Under the pieces are notes generated by a model, which was not told the origin of the DNA, ran no database searches, and saw only the letters and a program-made list of their open reading frames with translations. From an uncultured Pseudomonadota bacterium (GTDB lineage: Bacteria > Pseudomonadota > Alphaproteobacteria > RF32 > CAG-239), in NCBI GenBank assembly GCA_949295395.1, contig CASFLB010000028.1:1-12294 (forward strand): a DNA stretch of 12,294 bases, in the 5' to 3' direction. The translations under genes were made by a program, and so were the position numbers. Positions 6,622 to 12,294 of this stretch are shown in pieces. Each line of letters starts with the position of its first letter. Within the stretch, counting starts at the first letter, position 1.

Positions 6622-6675
6622 CAATAAAGTAAACAAATCTTTAGCAAAATTAAAGTTCATCAGGAAAAAAATAAA

Positions 6676-7551
6676 ATGATTGAAAACAAAGGCGGAAGTT
6701 GCTGGCAAATAAAATTTAAGCCGCAAGAAGAATATGAAGAAAAGCTCACCAACTTCATTGACGATTATTTTACAACATCGAGTCTAGATTATTGTGACAA
6801 CGGCAATGAAATACTCTCAGCTTATGCCGATATAAACTTTAACGAAAAAGATTTTTTAACCCAAGCCCAACAACAAGGCGTCTCACTCCCCGAATATGAA
6901 AAAACCTTGCTTGAAAGCCAAAACTGGCTCAAAGATTATGTCATTAAATTTCCTCCGGTTGAAGTTGCAGACTTTTTAATTTACGGCATCCATGAAAAAG
7001 AAACACCGCAAACCAATAAAATTCCTTTGCAAATCTACGCCGCCACCGCTTTCGGCTCAGAACACCCGACGACGCGCAGCTGTCTCCAAGCCCTATGTGA
7101 TCTAAAACAAAAAGGCATAAAACCTCATAAAATTCTGGATATGGGGACCGGTTCTGGAATTTTATCACTCGGTGCAGCCAAACTCTTTGGCTCTTCTGCC
7201 AAAATAACCGCCGTTGATATTGATGAAGAAGCCGTTATTGTCACTTTGCAAAACGCCGCCACCAACCAAGAAGAAGATGTTATCCATGCCGCCGTCAGCG
7301 ATGGCTATAAATCAGACTTTGTGCAAAACAATGCCCCTTATGACCTCATTTTATCCAACATATTAGCCCGCCCTTTGATTGAAATGGCTCCTGATTTATA
7401 TAAAACCTTAAATCAAGGCGGCTATGCAATTTTATCCGGCTTTGTTGAAGATCAAAAAGACTGGGTAATTTCCGCTCACGAACAGCAAGGCTTAAAACTT
7501 ATAAAGCTCTACCAAATTAATGATTGGTGCGCCGCAGTTATGGAGAAATAA
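6676..7551 (+). CDS. prmA: Ribosomal protein L11 methyltransferase PrmA
   Basis: 291-residue cytoplasmic SAM-dependent methyltransferase that trimethylates ribosomal protein L11. The N-terminal L11-binding domain (about 1-105) is diverged, as usual. The linker motif AFGSEHPTTRSCL (125-137) corresponds to the family's FGTGEHPTT. The SAM-binding motif I is ILDMGTGSGILSLGAAKL (153-170), the acidic end of strand 2 is AVDIDEEAV (179-187), and LILSNILARPL (224-234) is the catalytic NIL motif. The length matches the usual 290-300 residues. ATG 6676 has AGGA 10 bases upstream. The gene ends one base before the aminopeptidase start, so the two are co-transcribed, a pairing I recall from other alphaproteobacteria. 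Confidence 0.95.
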   Translation: MIENKGGSCWQIKFKPQEEYEEKLTNFIDDYFTTSSLDYCDNGNEILSAYADINFNEKDFLTQAQQQGVSLPEYEKTLLESQNWLKDYVIKFPPVEVADFLIYGIHEKETPQTNKIPLQIYAATAFGSEHPTTRSCLQALCDLKQKGIKPHKILDMGTGSGILSLGAAKLFGSSAKITAVDIDEEAVIVTLQNAATNQEEDVIHAAVSDGYKSDFVQNNAPYDLILSNILARPLIEMAPDLYKTLNQGGYAILSGFVEDQKDWVISAHEQQGLKLIKLYQINDWCAAVMEK

Positions 7552-7552
7552 A

Positions 7553-9268
7553 ATGCCCCTTTTAGCAGAAATAAAAGAAATCTTAAAACTTGAAAAACTA
7601 GATGGCTATTTCCTACCGCGTAATAACATGTTTTTGGGAGAAGATATACATCCGGCCGAAAACAAAATACTCAAGTTAACCGGATTTTCAGGTTCTGCCG
7701 GAACATTACTGATAAAAACTCAAGGCCGCTCTATTTTATTTGTTGACGGCCGCTATGCCTTACAAGCACCGTTAGAAACCGATTCTCAAGAAATAGAAGT
7801 TGTTTGCACCGCACAAACACCAATGCTCAAATGGTTGCAAGAAAATCTTCCGCAAAAATTTCGTTTAGGCTATAACCCACAATGCCTTTCAATCAAAGAC
7901 GTAGAACAATTCCAACAAAAGCTCCCCGACATTCAATGGGTAGCCACAGCAGAAAAAGTCGAACCGTCCATGCCGCTGATAAAAGGCCGTATTTTTGAAC
8001 ACAACATCGAATTTTCAGGCATCAGCCGAGAAGAAAAAATAGGCGCTGTTCTTGACTTTTTAGCTCCGACTGATGCCGCAGGATGGCTATTTTGCGCAGC
8101 CGATTCGGTTTCGTGGCTTTTAAATCTCCGCGCCAAATGCTTACCCGACACACCGATAATACGCGGCTATGTTTTAATTGAAAGAAACGGCAACACAACG
8201 CTTTTTGGCGGCAATCTTGATTTTGGCAATAAGGAATATCCGCTATCAACCTATCCGCTTGAAGCTTTAGAAAATGTATTAAAAAAATTCAAAAAGCAAA
8301 GCCTTTATATAGATGAATACAAAACCCCTCAGCTCATAAACACATTATTTGCAAAATATAAAATAGAAGCACTTCATCACAAAGACATTGCCGAAACCGC
8401 CAAAGCCATAAAAAACAGGATTGAACTTGAAGGCATTCGCCGCGCCCACATACGTGACGGCGTTGCCGTTGTCAACTTTCTATACTGGCTTGAAAACAAT
8501 GGTCTCGGAAAGACCGAAATGGAAATCGTTGCCGAACTTCATAACTTTCGCCAAAAGCAAGAACATTATTTTTCTGAGAGCTTTGAAACCATCGCTGCTT
8601 TTGGCTCCAATGGAGCCATCGTCCATTATCAACCCTCAACCAAAAGCAACAAAGCCTTACAGAACGGTTCTTTGCTTTTATTAGACAGTGGCGCTCAGTA
8701 TTATGACGGCACAACCGATATCACCAGAACCCTTGCCATCGGCGAACCGACAGAAGAAATGAAACAAAACTATACCACCGTTCTCAAAGGCCACATAAAT
8801 ATCAGCCGAGCCGTTTTTCCTCAAGGAACAAGCGGTCAATCACTAGATGCCCTGGCAAGATTGCCTTTATGGAAACAAGGACTAAACTATGCTCACGGCA
8901 CCGGTCACGGCGTTGGTTGCTTTCTCAACGTCCATGAGGGCCCTCAAGGCATATCAACAAGCTATTCCCCCTATCCGCTGTCCGTCGGCATGATAACCTC
9001 GATTGAGCCCGGATATTATAAAGAAGGTTGCTACGGTATTAGAATTGAAAATCTTGTCGAAATTGTTGAAAGCAAACAAAAAGGCATGCTGTGCTTTTCA
9101 CCGTTAACCCTCGTTCCCTATGACAGAAAGCTAATCAACAAAGCACAACTAACCCCTGCAGAAATATCTTGGATAAACGACTACCATGCCCGAGTTTTTG
9201 CGGCCCTATCGCCTAAGATTATCGGTGCTACAAAAGACTGGCTCAAAAAAGCCTGCGCCAAACTCTAA
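7553..9268 (+). CDS. Aminopeptidase P (Xaa-Pro aminopeptidase), M24B family
   Basis: 571-residue metallopeptidase that removes an N-terminal residue preceding proline. It has the long, three-domain architecture of the eukaryotic cytosolic XPNPEP1 type: two creatinase-like N-terminal domains (about 1-130 and 140-285), a pita-bread catalytic domain (about 290-510) and a C-terminal M24 extension (about 515-571). All five metal ligands are visible: D378 (LLLDSG), D389 (TTDITRT), H452 (HGTGHGVG), E485 (TSIEPGYY) and E499 (RIENLVE). The accessory histidines H358 (VHYQ) and H461 (VHEGP) are present too. ATG 7553 is chosen over an in-frame ATG at 7520 inside prmA because GGAG (7542-7545) is 7 bases upstream and it starts one base after the prmA stop, implying translational coupling. 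Confidence 0.94.
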   Translation: MPLLAEIKEILKLEKLDGYFLPRNNMFLGEDIHPAENKILKLTGFSGSAGTLLIKTQGRSILFVDGRYALQAPLETDSQEIEVVCTAQTPMLKWLQENLPQKFRLGYNPQCLSIKDVEQFQQKLPDIQWVATAEKVEPSMPLIKGRIFEHNIEFSGISREEKIGAVLDFLAPTDAAGWLFCAADSVSWLLNLRAKCLPDTPIIRGYVLIERNGNTTLFGGNLDFGNKEYPLSTYPLEALENVLKKFKKQSLYIDEYKTPQLINTLFAKYKIEALHHKDIAETAKAIKNRIELEGIRRAHIRDGVAVVNFLYWLENNGLGKTEMEIVAELHNFRQKQEHYFSESFETIAAFGSNGAIVHYQPSTKSNKALQNGSLLLLDSGAQYYDGTTDITRTLAIGEPTEEMKQNYTTVLKGHINISRAVFPQGTSGQSLDALARLPLWKQGLNYAHGTGHGVGCFLNVHEGPQGISTSYSPYPLSVGMITSIEPGYYKEGCYGIRIENLVEIVESKQKGMLCFSPLTLVPYDRKLINKAQLTPAEISWINDYHARVFAALSPKIIGATKDWLKKACAKL

Positions 9269-9295
9269 AATTCTGCATAAAATATACAGATATTG

Positions 9296-9323
9296 TTGCC
9301 AATTAAGATTTAACTTATATATT
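9296..9323 (+). promoter_or_regulatory. Candidate promoter of the UPF0104 membrane protein gene
   Basis: TTGCCA (9296-9301) and TATATT (9318-9323) are separated by 16 bases. The predicted start near 9330 lies about 33 bases before the ATG at 9363. No terminator is visible after the aminopeptidase gene, so read-through may also contribute. Confidence 0.5.
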
Positions 9324-9362
9324 AATAGGCATTAGAGAAATAAATTTAAGGAAAACAAAAGA

Positions 9363-10352
9363 ATGTCATTTCAAGCTAAAAGAATATTAAAAAAGATCCT
9401 CTCCTGGTCCGGACTGTTTTTCTTTGGACTAGCGGCTTATATGATTTATCATCAGCTATCAAAATATCCTTTTTCCGACATTAAAGATGCGCTTTTCAGC
9501 ATTCCTCAGCACAATTTATTAATGGCATGTTTGGCCTCATTTTGCGGCTATATTGCCTTGTCTTCGTATGACTGGCTAGCGTTAAGATATATCAAAAGAA
9601 AACTAGCGGCTTGGAAATGGATTTTTGCTGGTTTCATTGGCTTTTCGGTCAGCAACAACGCCGGACATGCCATTGTGTCAGGCGGAGCCATTCGCTACCG
9701 ACTTTATACCCGCTGGCGTTTTCACGGATACGAGATAGTCAAGATGGTCACTTTTTCCGGTTTCACCTATCTTGTTGCTTGCTTTTTCTTAATTATTGTC
9801 GGTTATTTTCTAACGCCGGACCATGCCTTTGGAGAAGGCAGCGTCTCAAAACTAACGACCTTAATTGTCACCATACTATCCGCTCTCGGGTTAGCCATTT
9901 ACTTTGGCATTAGTCTTTTTTACAAAGAACCGCTGACCATAAAAGGTATAAAGTTTGAAATTCCAAGTTTCCGCCTCGCTTTAGAACAAGTTATTATCGG
10001 CGGAGCTGACATTTTAATGGCGTCATTGGTTTTGTATTTTACGCTAACACCATTTGTTCCGATTCCTTTTGATGTTTTCATCGGCGTGTTCATCATCGCC
10101 CAAGTTTTAGGCACTTTCTCACAAGTCCCCGGAGGCTTAGGCGTTTTTGAAGGCTTATTCTTATTAATCATCCCCGGAGATCATAACACGGCCATGCTGT
10201 TTGGAGCTTTAATTGCTTATCGCATCATTTATTATTTATTACCATTAATGATTTCAGGAGTTGTTTTAATCAGCTACGAAACCTATCACAAGATGCATCG
10301 AGCAAAAACCATTCGAGCCATTTTGGCAGAAAAATTACATCTGAAGAAATAG
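9363..10352 (+). CDS. Membrane protein of the lysyl-phosphatidylglycerol synthase TM / UPF0104 family
   Basis: 329-residue polytopic inner-membrane protein with about eight hydrophobic segments. Family hallmarks are GFSVSNNAGHAIVSGG (93-108) followed by AIRYRLY (109-115), SQVPGGLGVFEGLFLL (253-268), and AYRIIYYLLPL (285-295) near the end. These match the flippase-like membrane domain found at the N-terminus of MprF and in stand-alone YbhN/UPF0104 proteins. The C-terminal aminoacyl-transferase domain of MprF is absent and is not encoded next to it, so lysyl-PG synthesis cannot be claimed. A role in lipid translocation or envelope assembly is inference. AAGGA (9348-9352) lies 10 bases before the ATG. 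A strong terminator follows directly, and the gene appears monocistronic. Confidence 0.88.
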   Translation: MSFQAKRILKKILSWSGLFFFGLAAYMIYHQLSKYPFSDIKDALFSIPQHNLLMACLASFCGYIALSSYDWLALRYIKRKLAAWKWIFAGFIGFSVSNNAGHAIVSGGAIRYRLYTRWRFHGYEIVKMVTFSGFTYLVACFFLIIVGYFLTPDHAFGEGSVSKLTTLIVTILSALGLAIYFGISLFYKEPLTIKGIKFEIPSFRLALEQVIIGGADILMASLVLYFTLTPFVPIPFDVFIGVFIIAQVLGTFSQVPGGLGVFEGLFLLIIPGDHNTAMLFGALIAYRIIYYLLPLMISGVVLISYETYHKMHRAKTIRAILAEKLHLKK

Positions 10353-10356
10353 TCAC

Positions 10357-10389
10357 AAAAAAAGCTACCGAAATTCGGTAGCTTTTTTT
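10357..10389. terminator. Bidirectional intrinsic terminator
   Basis: The core stem AGCTACCG (10363-10370) / CGGTAGCT (10376-10383) has a 5-base loop. It is flanked by A7 and T8 runs that extend the pairing to about 14 bp and give a poly-T tail in either direction. It separates the convergent ends of the membrane protein gene (10352) and the minus-strand DUF1566-like gene (10400). Confidence 0.9.
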
Positions 10390-10399
10390 TCAAAACACA

Positions 10400-10945
10400 T
10401 CATTTAAATTTCGTGTACAGAACGGGTCGCACAAAATACGGCGTTGTCGGCTCGGCATAACGTACCCCATAGGAAGAACCGCAACAAACGCAATCTTTAT
10501 AAGGAACAGTCACAGAGAGCATCGAATCAAGAGGTGCCGCATCCAACAACTTTAAACCTTGATTGATGGCCTTCTCATTCGTAAAAAAACGACATATTTC
10601 TCCAATAGATGGCAAAAAAGCCTGACCGGCAAGCACACCATTTTTATGATATTCAAAACAATAAGTAGCCGCTTCCGCAGATCTTTCCAAAGCACGAGCA
10701 TTATCAACAACCAACTTTGTTGCATTAATACCGGATAACTCGGGACAAATAAGCAACTTTAATTTTCCGGAAGACCACGGCAATTTTTCCTGATCTATGC
10801 AAATTGAATAGAAACCATGAGCATCGACATAAGCCACAACCGCTTTTACTTCTTTAGTCACTAGGCGTTCAAAAGAAACACTATCATCAGCATAATGGAA
10901 CATACCCGCCGCAACCTGATTTTTAACTTGAATTGATGTATCCAT
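10400..10945 (-). CDS. Cytoplasmic DUF1566-like protein, diverged relative of the first gene
   Basis: 181 residues without signal peptide or membrane helix. By eye it aligns along most of its length with the C-terminal domain of the secreted protein at 55-828. KAVVAYVDAHG (34-44) matches GVVVYLGGSG, and LPWSS (55-59) matches YKWSS. EYHKNGVLAGQAFLPSIGEI (98-117) matches EYSTEGTKAGDWCLPAAGIF. TNEKAIN (122-128) matches NKEKIDN, and YFVRPVL (170-176) matches KYVRPVLEF. The WSSTEY block is missing; that region instead holds DCVCCGSS (151-158), with three close cysteines. The function is unknown. ATG 10945 has no Shine-Dalgarno sequence in its A/T-only leader. The gene is transcribed alone from a near-consensus promoter carrying a palindrome, and ends in the bidirectional terminator. 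Confidence 0.78.
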   Translation of the reverse strand: MDTSIQVKNQVAAGMFHYADDSVSFERLVTKEVKAVVAYVDAHGFYSICIDQEKLPWSSGKLKLLICPELSGINATKLVVDNARALERSAEAATYCFEYHKNGVLAGQAFLPSIGEICRFFTNEKAINQGLKLLDAAPLDSMLSVTVPYKDCVCCGSSYGVRYAEPTTPYFVRPVLYTKFK

Positions 10946-10981
10946 AATAAATAAAATTAATAAGTTAAGAATAATAAAAAA

Positions 10982-11004
10982 CTTCTCTCGTTATAAGAGA
11001 GAAG
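10982..11004. promoter_or_regulatory. Perfect palindrome centred on a -10 box, probable operator
   Basis: CTTCTCTC (10982-10989), a 7-base spacer and GAGAGAAG (10997-11004) form a perfect 8-bp inverted repeat. Its centre (10993) falls within the -10 hexamer of the minus-strand promoter at 10990-11018. Because the predicted transcription start (about 10983) is at the edge of the repeat, it would not be transcribed as a hairpin. A repressor-binding site is the better reading. The regulator is unknown and is not obviously encoded in the window. Confidence 0.55.
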
Positions 11005-11018
11005 ATAAATTTTGTCAA
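10990..11018 (-). promoter_or_regulatory. Near-consensus sigma70-type promoter of the cytoplasmic DUF1566-like gene
   Basis: On the minus strand TTGACA (11018-11013, exact consensus) and TATAAC (10995-10990, five of six) are separated by 17 bases. The predicted start near 10983 gives a leader of about 37 bases ahead of ATG 10945. With the boxes this good, the gene should be strongly expressed unless the overlapping palindrome is occupied. Confidence 0.75.
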
Positions 11019-11044
11019 GTGAAATAAAAAAAACAAAAAACCTA

Positions 11045-11073
11045 TTGACAAGCAAACAAAAATAGCCTATAAG
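11045..11073 (+). promoter_or_regulatory. Promoter of tRNA-Gln
   Basis: TTGACA (11045-11050, exact consensus), a 17-base spacer and TATAAG (11068-11073, five of six) precede the tRNA. The predicted start near 11080 is about 7 bases before its first base. It is divergent from the promoter of the DUF1566-like gene, with 26 bases between the two -35 boxes. Confidence 0.8.
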
Positions 11074-11086
11074 AGGCACAACAAAT

Positions 11087-11160
11087 TGCTTCATCGTCTA
11101 ATGGTAGGACAGCGGACTCTGACTCCGTTAATCGTGGTTCGAATCCATGTGAAGCAGCCA
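11087..11160 (+). tRNA. tRNA-Gln, anticodon CUG
   Basis: 74-base cloverleaf. The acceptor arm is TGCTTCA (11087-11093) with TGAAGCA, discriminator G and encoded CCA (11158-11160). The anticodon stem GCGGA/TCCGT encloses the loop CTCTGAC with anticodon CTG at 11119-11121, reading CAG codons. The T-arm CGTGG-TTCGAAT-CCATG contains one G-U pair. The U1-A72 end and G73 discriminator are normal for glutamine tRNAs. It has its own promoter and terminator. Confidence 0.95.
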
Positions 11161-11165
11161 AATTG

Positions 11166-11192
11166 AAGCCGCAGGTAATGCGGCTTTTTTTT
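11166..11192 (+). terminator. Intrinsic terminator of tRNA-Gln
   Basis: The stem AAGCCGC (11166-11172) / GCGGCTT (11180-11186) has a 7-base loop and is followed by a run of eight T (11185-11192). It overlaps the stop codon of the convergent bioG-like gene by two bases. In the minus direction the hairpin lacks a proper T-run, so it should be a poor terminator for that gene. Confidence 0.88.
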
Positions 11193-11841
11193 ATGACTGA
11201 TTCAAGATATCCCGAAAAGAGTTAAAGCGAAAGAAAACATGATGCTTCGCATCAGGAATTAAGCGGAGTTTAGCCCCATAAAATTCCTGTTGCGCTTTGA
11301 GATCAAAAAACGGATCATGATCAGCCACAAAAGCACGATCAAAATCTGACATAATTTCTTTTTGATAAAGAGCATAAAATTTTTGCAAAGCTTCAAGTTC
11401 TAGTTGACAGCTTTCAAGAGTACGAAGAGATTGAAACTCATTATATTTTTCATATTCTTCTTGAGAAATAACCATATAGCGGCGTCGAAAATCCAAATAA
11501 TTGTCAAGAGTGATAGACTTAAAGACATTGACAGTTTGAGAAGAAAGTCCAAATTTTTCATCAAACAAATAAGGATTTCCGTTAACAGCAATTTTTTGCC
11601 GCAAAGGAGGAAGAGATTTTTGTAAAATTGAGGCAACGAAAACACCGGCAGAATAAGCAATTAAATCAATTGTTTTATAAGGAGAAAAATCAAAATTCAA
11701 ATTTAAATCCTGATAATCAAAAAGAATTAAAACATTATCATTGGTATCATTGAGATTTACAAACTGATTTTCATCACATCCCCAACCGGAGAAAAAAAGA
11801 ATAAGATTTTGAGACTGATTATTTTTAAGAAAAGACTGCAT
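11191..11841 (-). CDS. bioG: Probable pimeloyl-ACP methyl ester esterase BioG (DUF452)
   Basis: 216-residue alpha/beta hydrolase matching the DUF452/BioG family, which removes the methyl group from pimeloyl-ACP methyl ester and so ends the BioC-dependent route to the biotin precursor. Family features: an N-terminal strand and oxyanion region LILFFSGWGCDENQF (13-27); the short acidic DYQDLNLNFDFSPY segment; the nucleophile elbow LIAYSAGVF (60-68, Ser64); VNGNPYLFDEKFGL (86-99); a probable catalytic Asp in VADHDPFF (172-179); and His in AKHHVFF (198-204). The length is typical. AAAGGG lies 8 bases before ATG 11841. No other bio gene is near, and no good terminator follows, so its transcript may run antisense through tRNA-Gln. 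Another esterase role within DUF452 cannot be excluded. Confidence 0.82.
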   Translation of the reverse strand: MQSFLKNNQSQNLILFFSGWGCDENQFVNLNDTNDNVLILFDYQDLNLNFDFSPYKTIDLIAYSAGVFVASILQKSLPPLRQKIAVNGNPYLFDEKFGLSSQTVNVFKSITLDNYLDFRRRYMVISQEEYEKYNEFQSLRTLESCQLELEALQKFYALYQKEIMSDFDRAFVADHDPFFDLKAQQEFYGAKLRLIPDAKHHVFFRFNSFRDILNQS

Positions 11842-11941
11842 AAAGAATACCCTTTATAAAAAACTGAACAAAAATAAAATAAAAAAAATGAGTAAAAATA
11901 GACTTAAAACAAAAAAAATAAAAAAAAATTGAAATTATCCC

Positions 11942-11970
11942 TTGACAAGGTGTGTAAAAAAGCGTATGTA
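11942..11970 (+). promoter_or_regulatory. Promoter of tRNA-fMet
   Basis: TTGACA (11942-11947, exact consensus), a 17-base spacer and TATGTA (11965-11970) lie just before the tRNA. The predicted start near 11977 is about 9 bases ahead of it. The preceding stretch from about 11860 to 11940 is almost pure A/T with no gene seen. Confidence 0.75.
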
Positions 11971-11985
11971 AAGCACATCATTTAT

Positions 11986-12062
<77 letters not shown>

Positions 12063-12071
12063 AGGAAAAAC

Positions 12072-12102
12072 AAAGGGTTAGATTGATTTTCTAACCCTTT
12101 TT
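12072..12102 (+). terminator. Intrinsic terminator of tRNA-fMet
   Basis: The stem AAAGGGTTAG (12072-12081) / CTAACCCTTT (12091-12100), extendable by one A-T pair, is followed by TTTTT and then ATTTTAT. It begins 10 bases after the tRNA CCA. Confidence 0.85.
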
Positions 12103-12120
12103 ATTTTATCTAAAAATCTT

Positions 12121-12139
12121 GGGGCAATACAGGGGCAAT
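12121..12139 (+). repeat. Tandem GGGGCAAT motif, 11-base period
   Basis: GGGGCAAT occurs at 12121-12128 and again at 12132-12139, one helical turn apart, in otherwise A/T-rich DNA 58 bases after tRNA-fMet. It stands out against the background. It could be a protein-binding site, for example an integrase arm site beside a tRNA attachment site, but this is conjecture. Confidence 0.35.
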
Positions 12140-12175
12140 CGCAAAGATTAAATTTCGTTAATTTATAATAAATGA

Positions 12176-12294
12176 TTAGGTTTTAGTTTTCAGCTTATTT
12201 CTTTCTAGTATACTTTTAATTTTATTCTTGCTTTTCATTATTTTATTAGCTAATACTCTAAGAGTGTTGGCAACTTTATTGTCAACATTGAGTA
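12176..12294 (-). CDS. C-terminal fragment of an unrecognised Lys-rich protein, truncated by the window edge
   Basis: On the minus strand an open frame enters from the window edge (first full codon at 12292-12290) and runs 38 residues to TAA at 12178-12176. The tail is strongly basic (NKIMKSKNKIKSILERNK and a final KTKT) and starts with a helix-like stretch VDNKVANTLRVLA. It looks like a real C-terminus, but 38 codons in A/T-rich DNA are weak evidence and no family can be named. It faces the convergent tRNA-fMet unit. Confidence 0.4.
   Translation of the reverse strand, partial: LNVDNKVANTLRVLANKIMKSKNKIKSILERNKLKTKT

Noticed and set aside
7520..7552. Aminopeptidase P starting at ATG 7520 inside prmA
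   Set aside because: ATG 7553 has GGAG at 7 bases and the usual family N-terminus; the longer form only adds 11 residues encoded within prmA.
10976..11004. Inverted repeat followed by TTTTTT read as a minus-strand terminator or attenuator
   Set aside because: The repeat is centred on a very good -10 box, so the expected transcript starts at its edge and would not contain the hairpin. It could still act on rare read-through RNA from bioG.
11860..11940. A/T-only stretch between bioG and tRNA-fMet as a curved-DNA or origin element
   Set aside because: Homopolymer-rich sequence is common in intergenic DNA of such genomes, and no DnaA-box-like or repeated motif was seen.

Overview
The window looks like chromosomal DNA from an AT-rich (by eye well under 50% G+C) alphaproteobacterium, possibly one of the host-associated or gut lineages. 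The grounds are the yebC-ruvC-ruvA-ruvB-ybgC gene order, the prmA-aminopeptidase P pair, the sequence style of YebC and RuvB, an initiator tRNA with encoded CCA, and a secreted Cys-rich protein of a type I recall from uncultured gut alphaproteobacteria. The lineage is inferred from memory, without a search. TGA is used as a stop (ruvB), so the genetic code is the standard bacterial one.

Layout. 1-0.9 kb: a secreted protein with a DUF1566-like C-terminal domain, ending at a bidirectional terminator. 0.9-5.7 kb, minus strand: a DNA repair and housekeeping block in transcription order yebC, ruvC, an unrecognised gene, ruvA, ruvB, ybgC and a small four-helix membrane protein. The block is cut into units by two intrinsic terminators, one between yebC and ruvC and one with a C(UUCG)G loop just before ruvA. 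5.8-6.6 kb, minus: a probable lipoprotein, divergent from prmA. 6.7-9.3 kb, plus: prmA and a cytosolic-type aminopeptidase P, one base apart. 9.4-10.4 kb, plus: a membrane protein of the lysyl-phosphatidylglycerol synthase transmembrane (UPF0104) family. 10.4-10.9 kb, minus: a cytoplasmic relative of the first gene's DUF1566-like domain, under a near-consensus promoter whose -10 box sits at the centre of a perfect palindrome. 11.1-12.1 kb: tRNA-Gln(CUG) and tRNA-fMet(CAU), each with a consensus-type promoter and its own terminator, flanking a minus-strand bioG-like esterase gene. 12.1-12.3 kb: a short tandem motif and the C-terminal end of a gene running off the window.

Functionally, RuvA and RuvB form the Holliday junction branch-migration motor and RuvC the resolvase. 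YbgC, normally next to tolQRAB, has no Tol gene after it here. PrmA modifies ribosomal protein L11. BioG would supply the last step in making the pimeloyl-ACP precursor of biotin, but no other biotin gene is present. The most unusual items are the two diverged members of one DUF1566-like family, the palindromic promoter of the cytoplasmic member, the split ruv cluster, the A-U pair in the initiator tRNA anticodon stem, and the possible junction of an integrated element after tRNA-fMet. No CRISPR array, insertion sequence, reverse transcriptase or toxin-antitoxin module was seen. There is no gene-free stretch over 300 bases.
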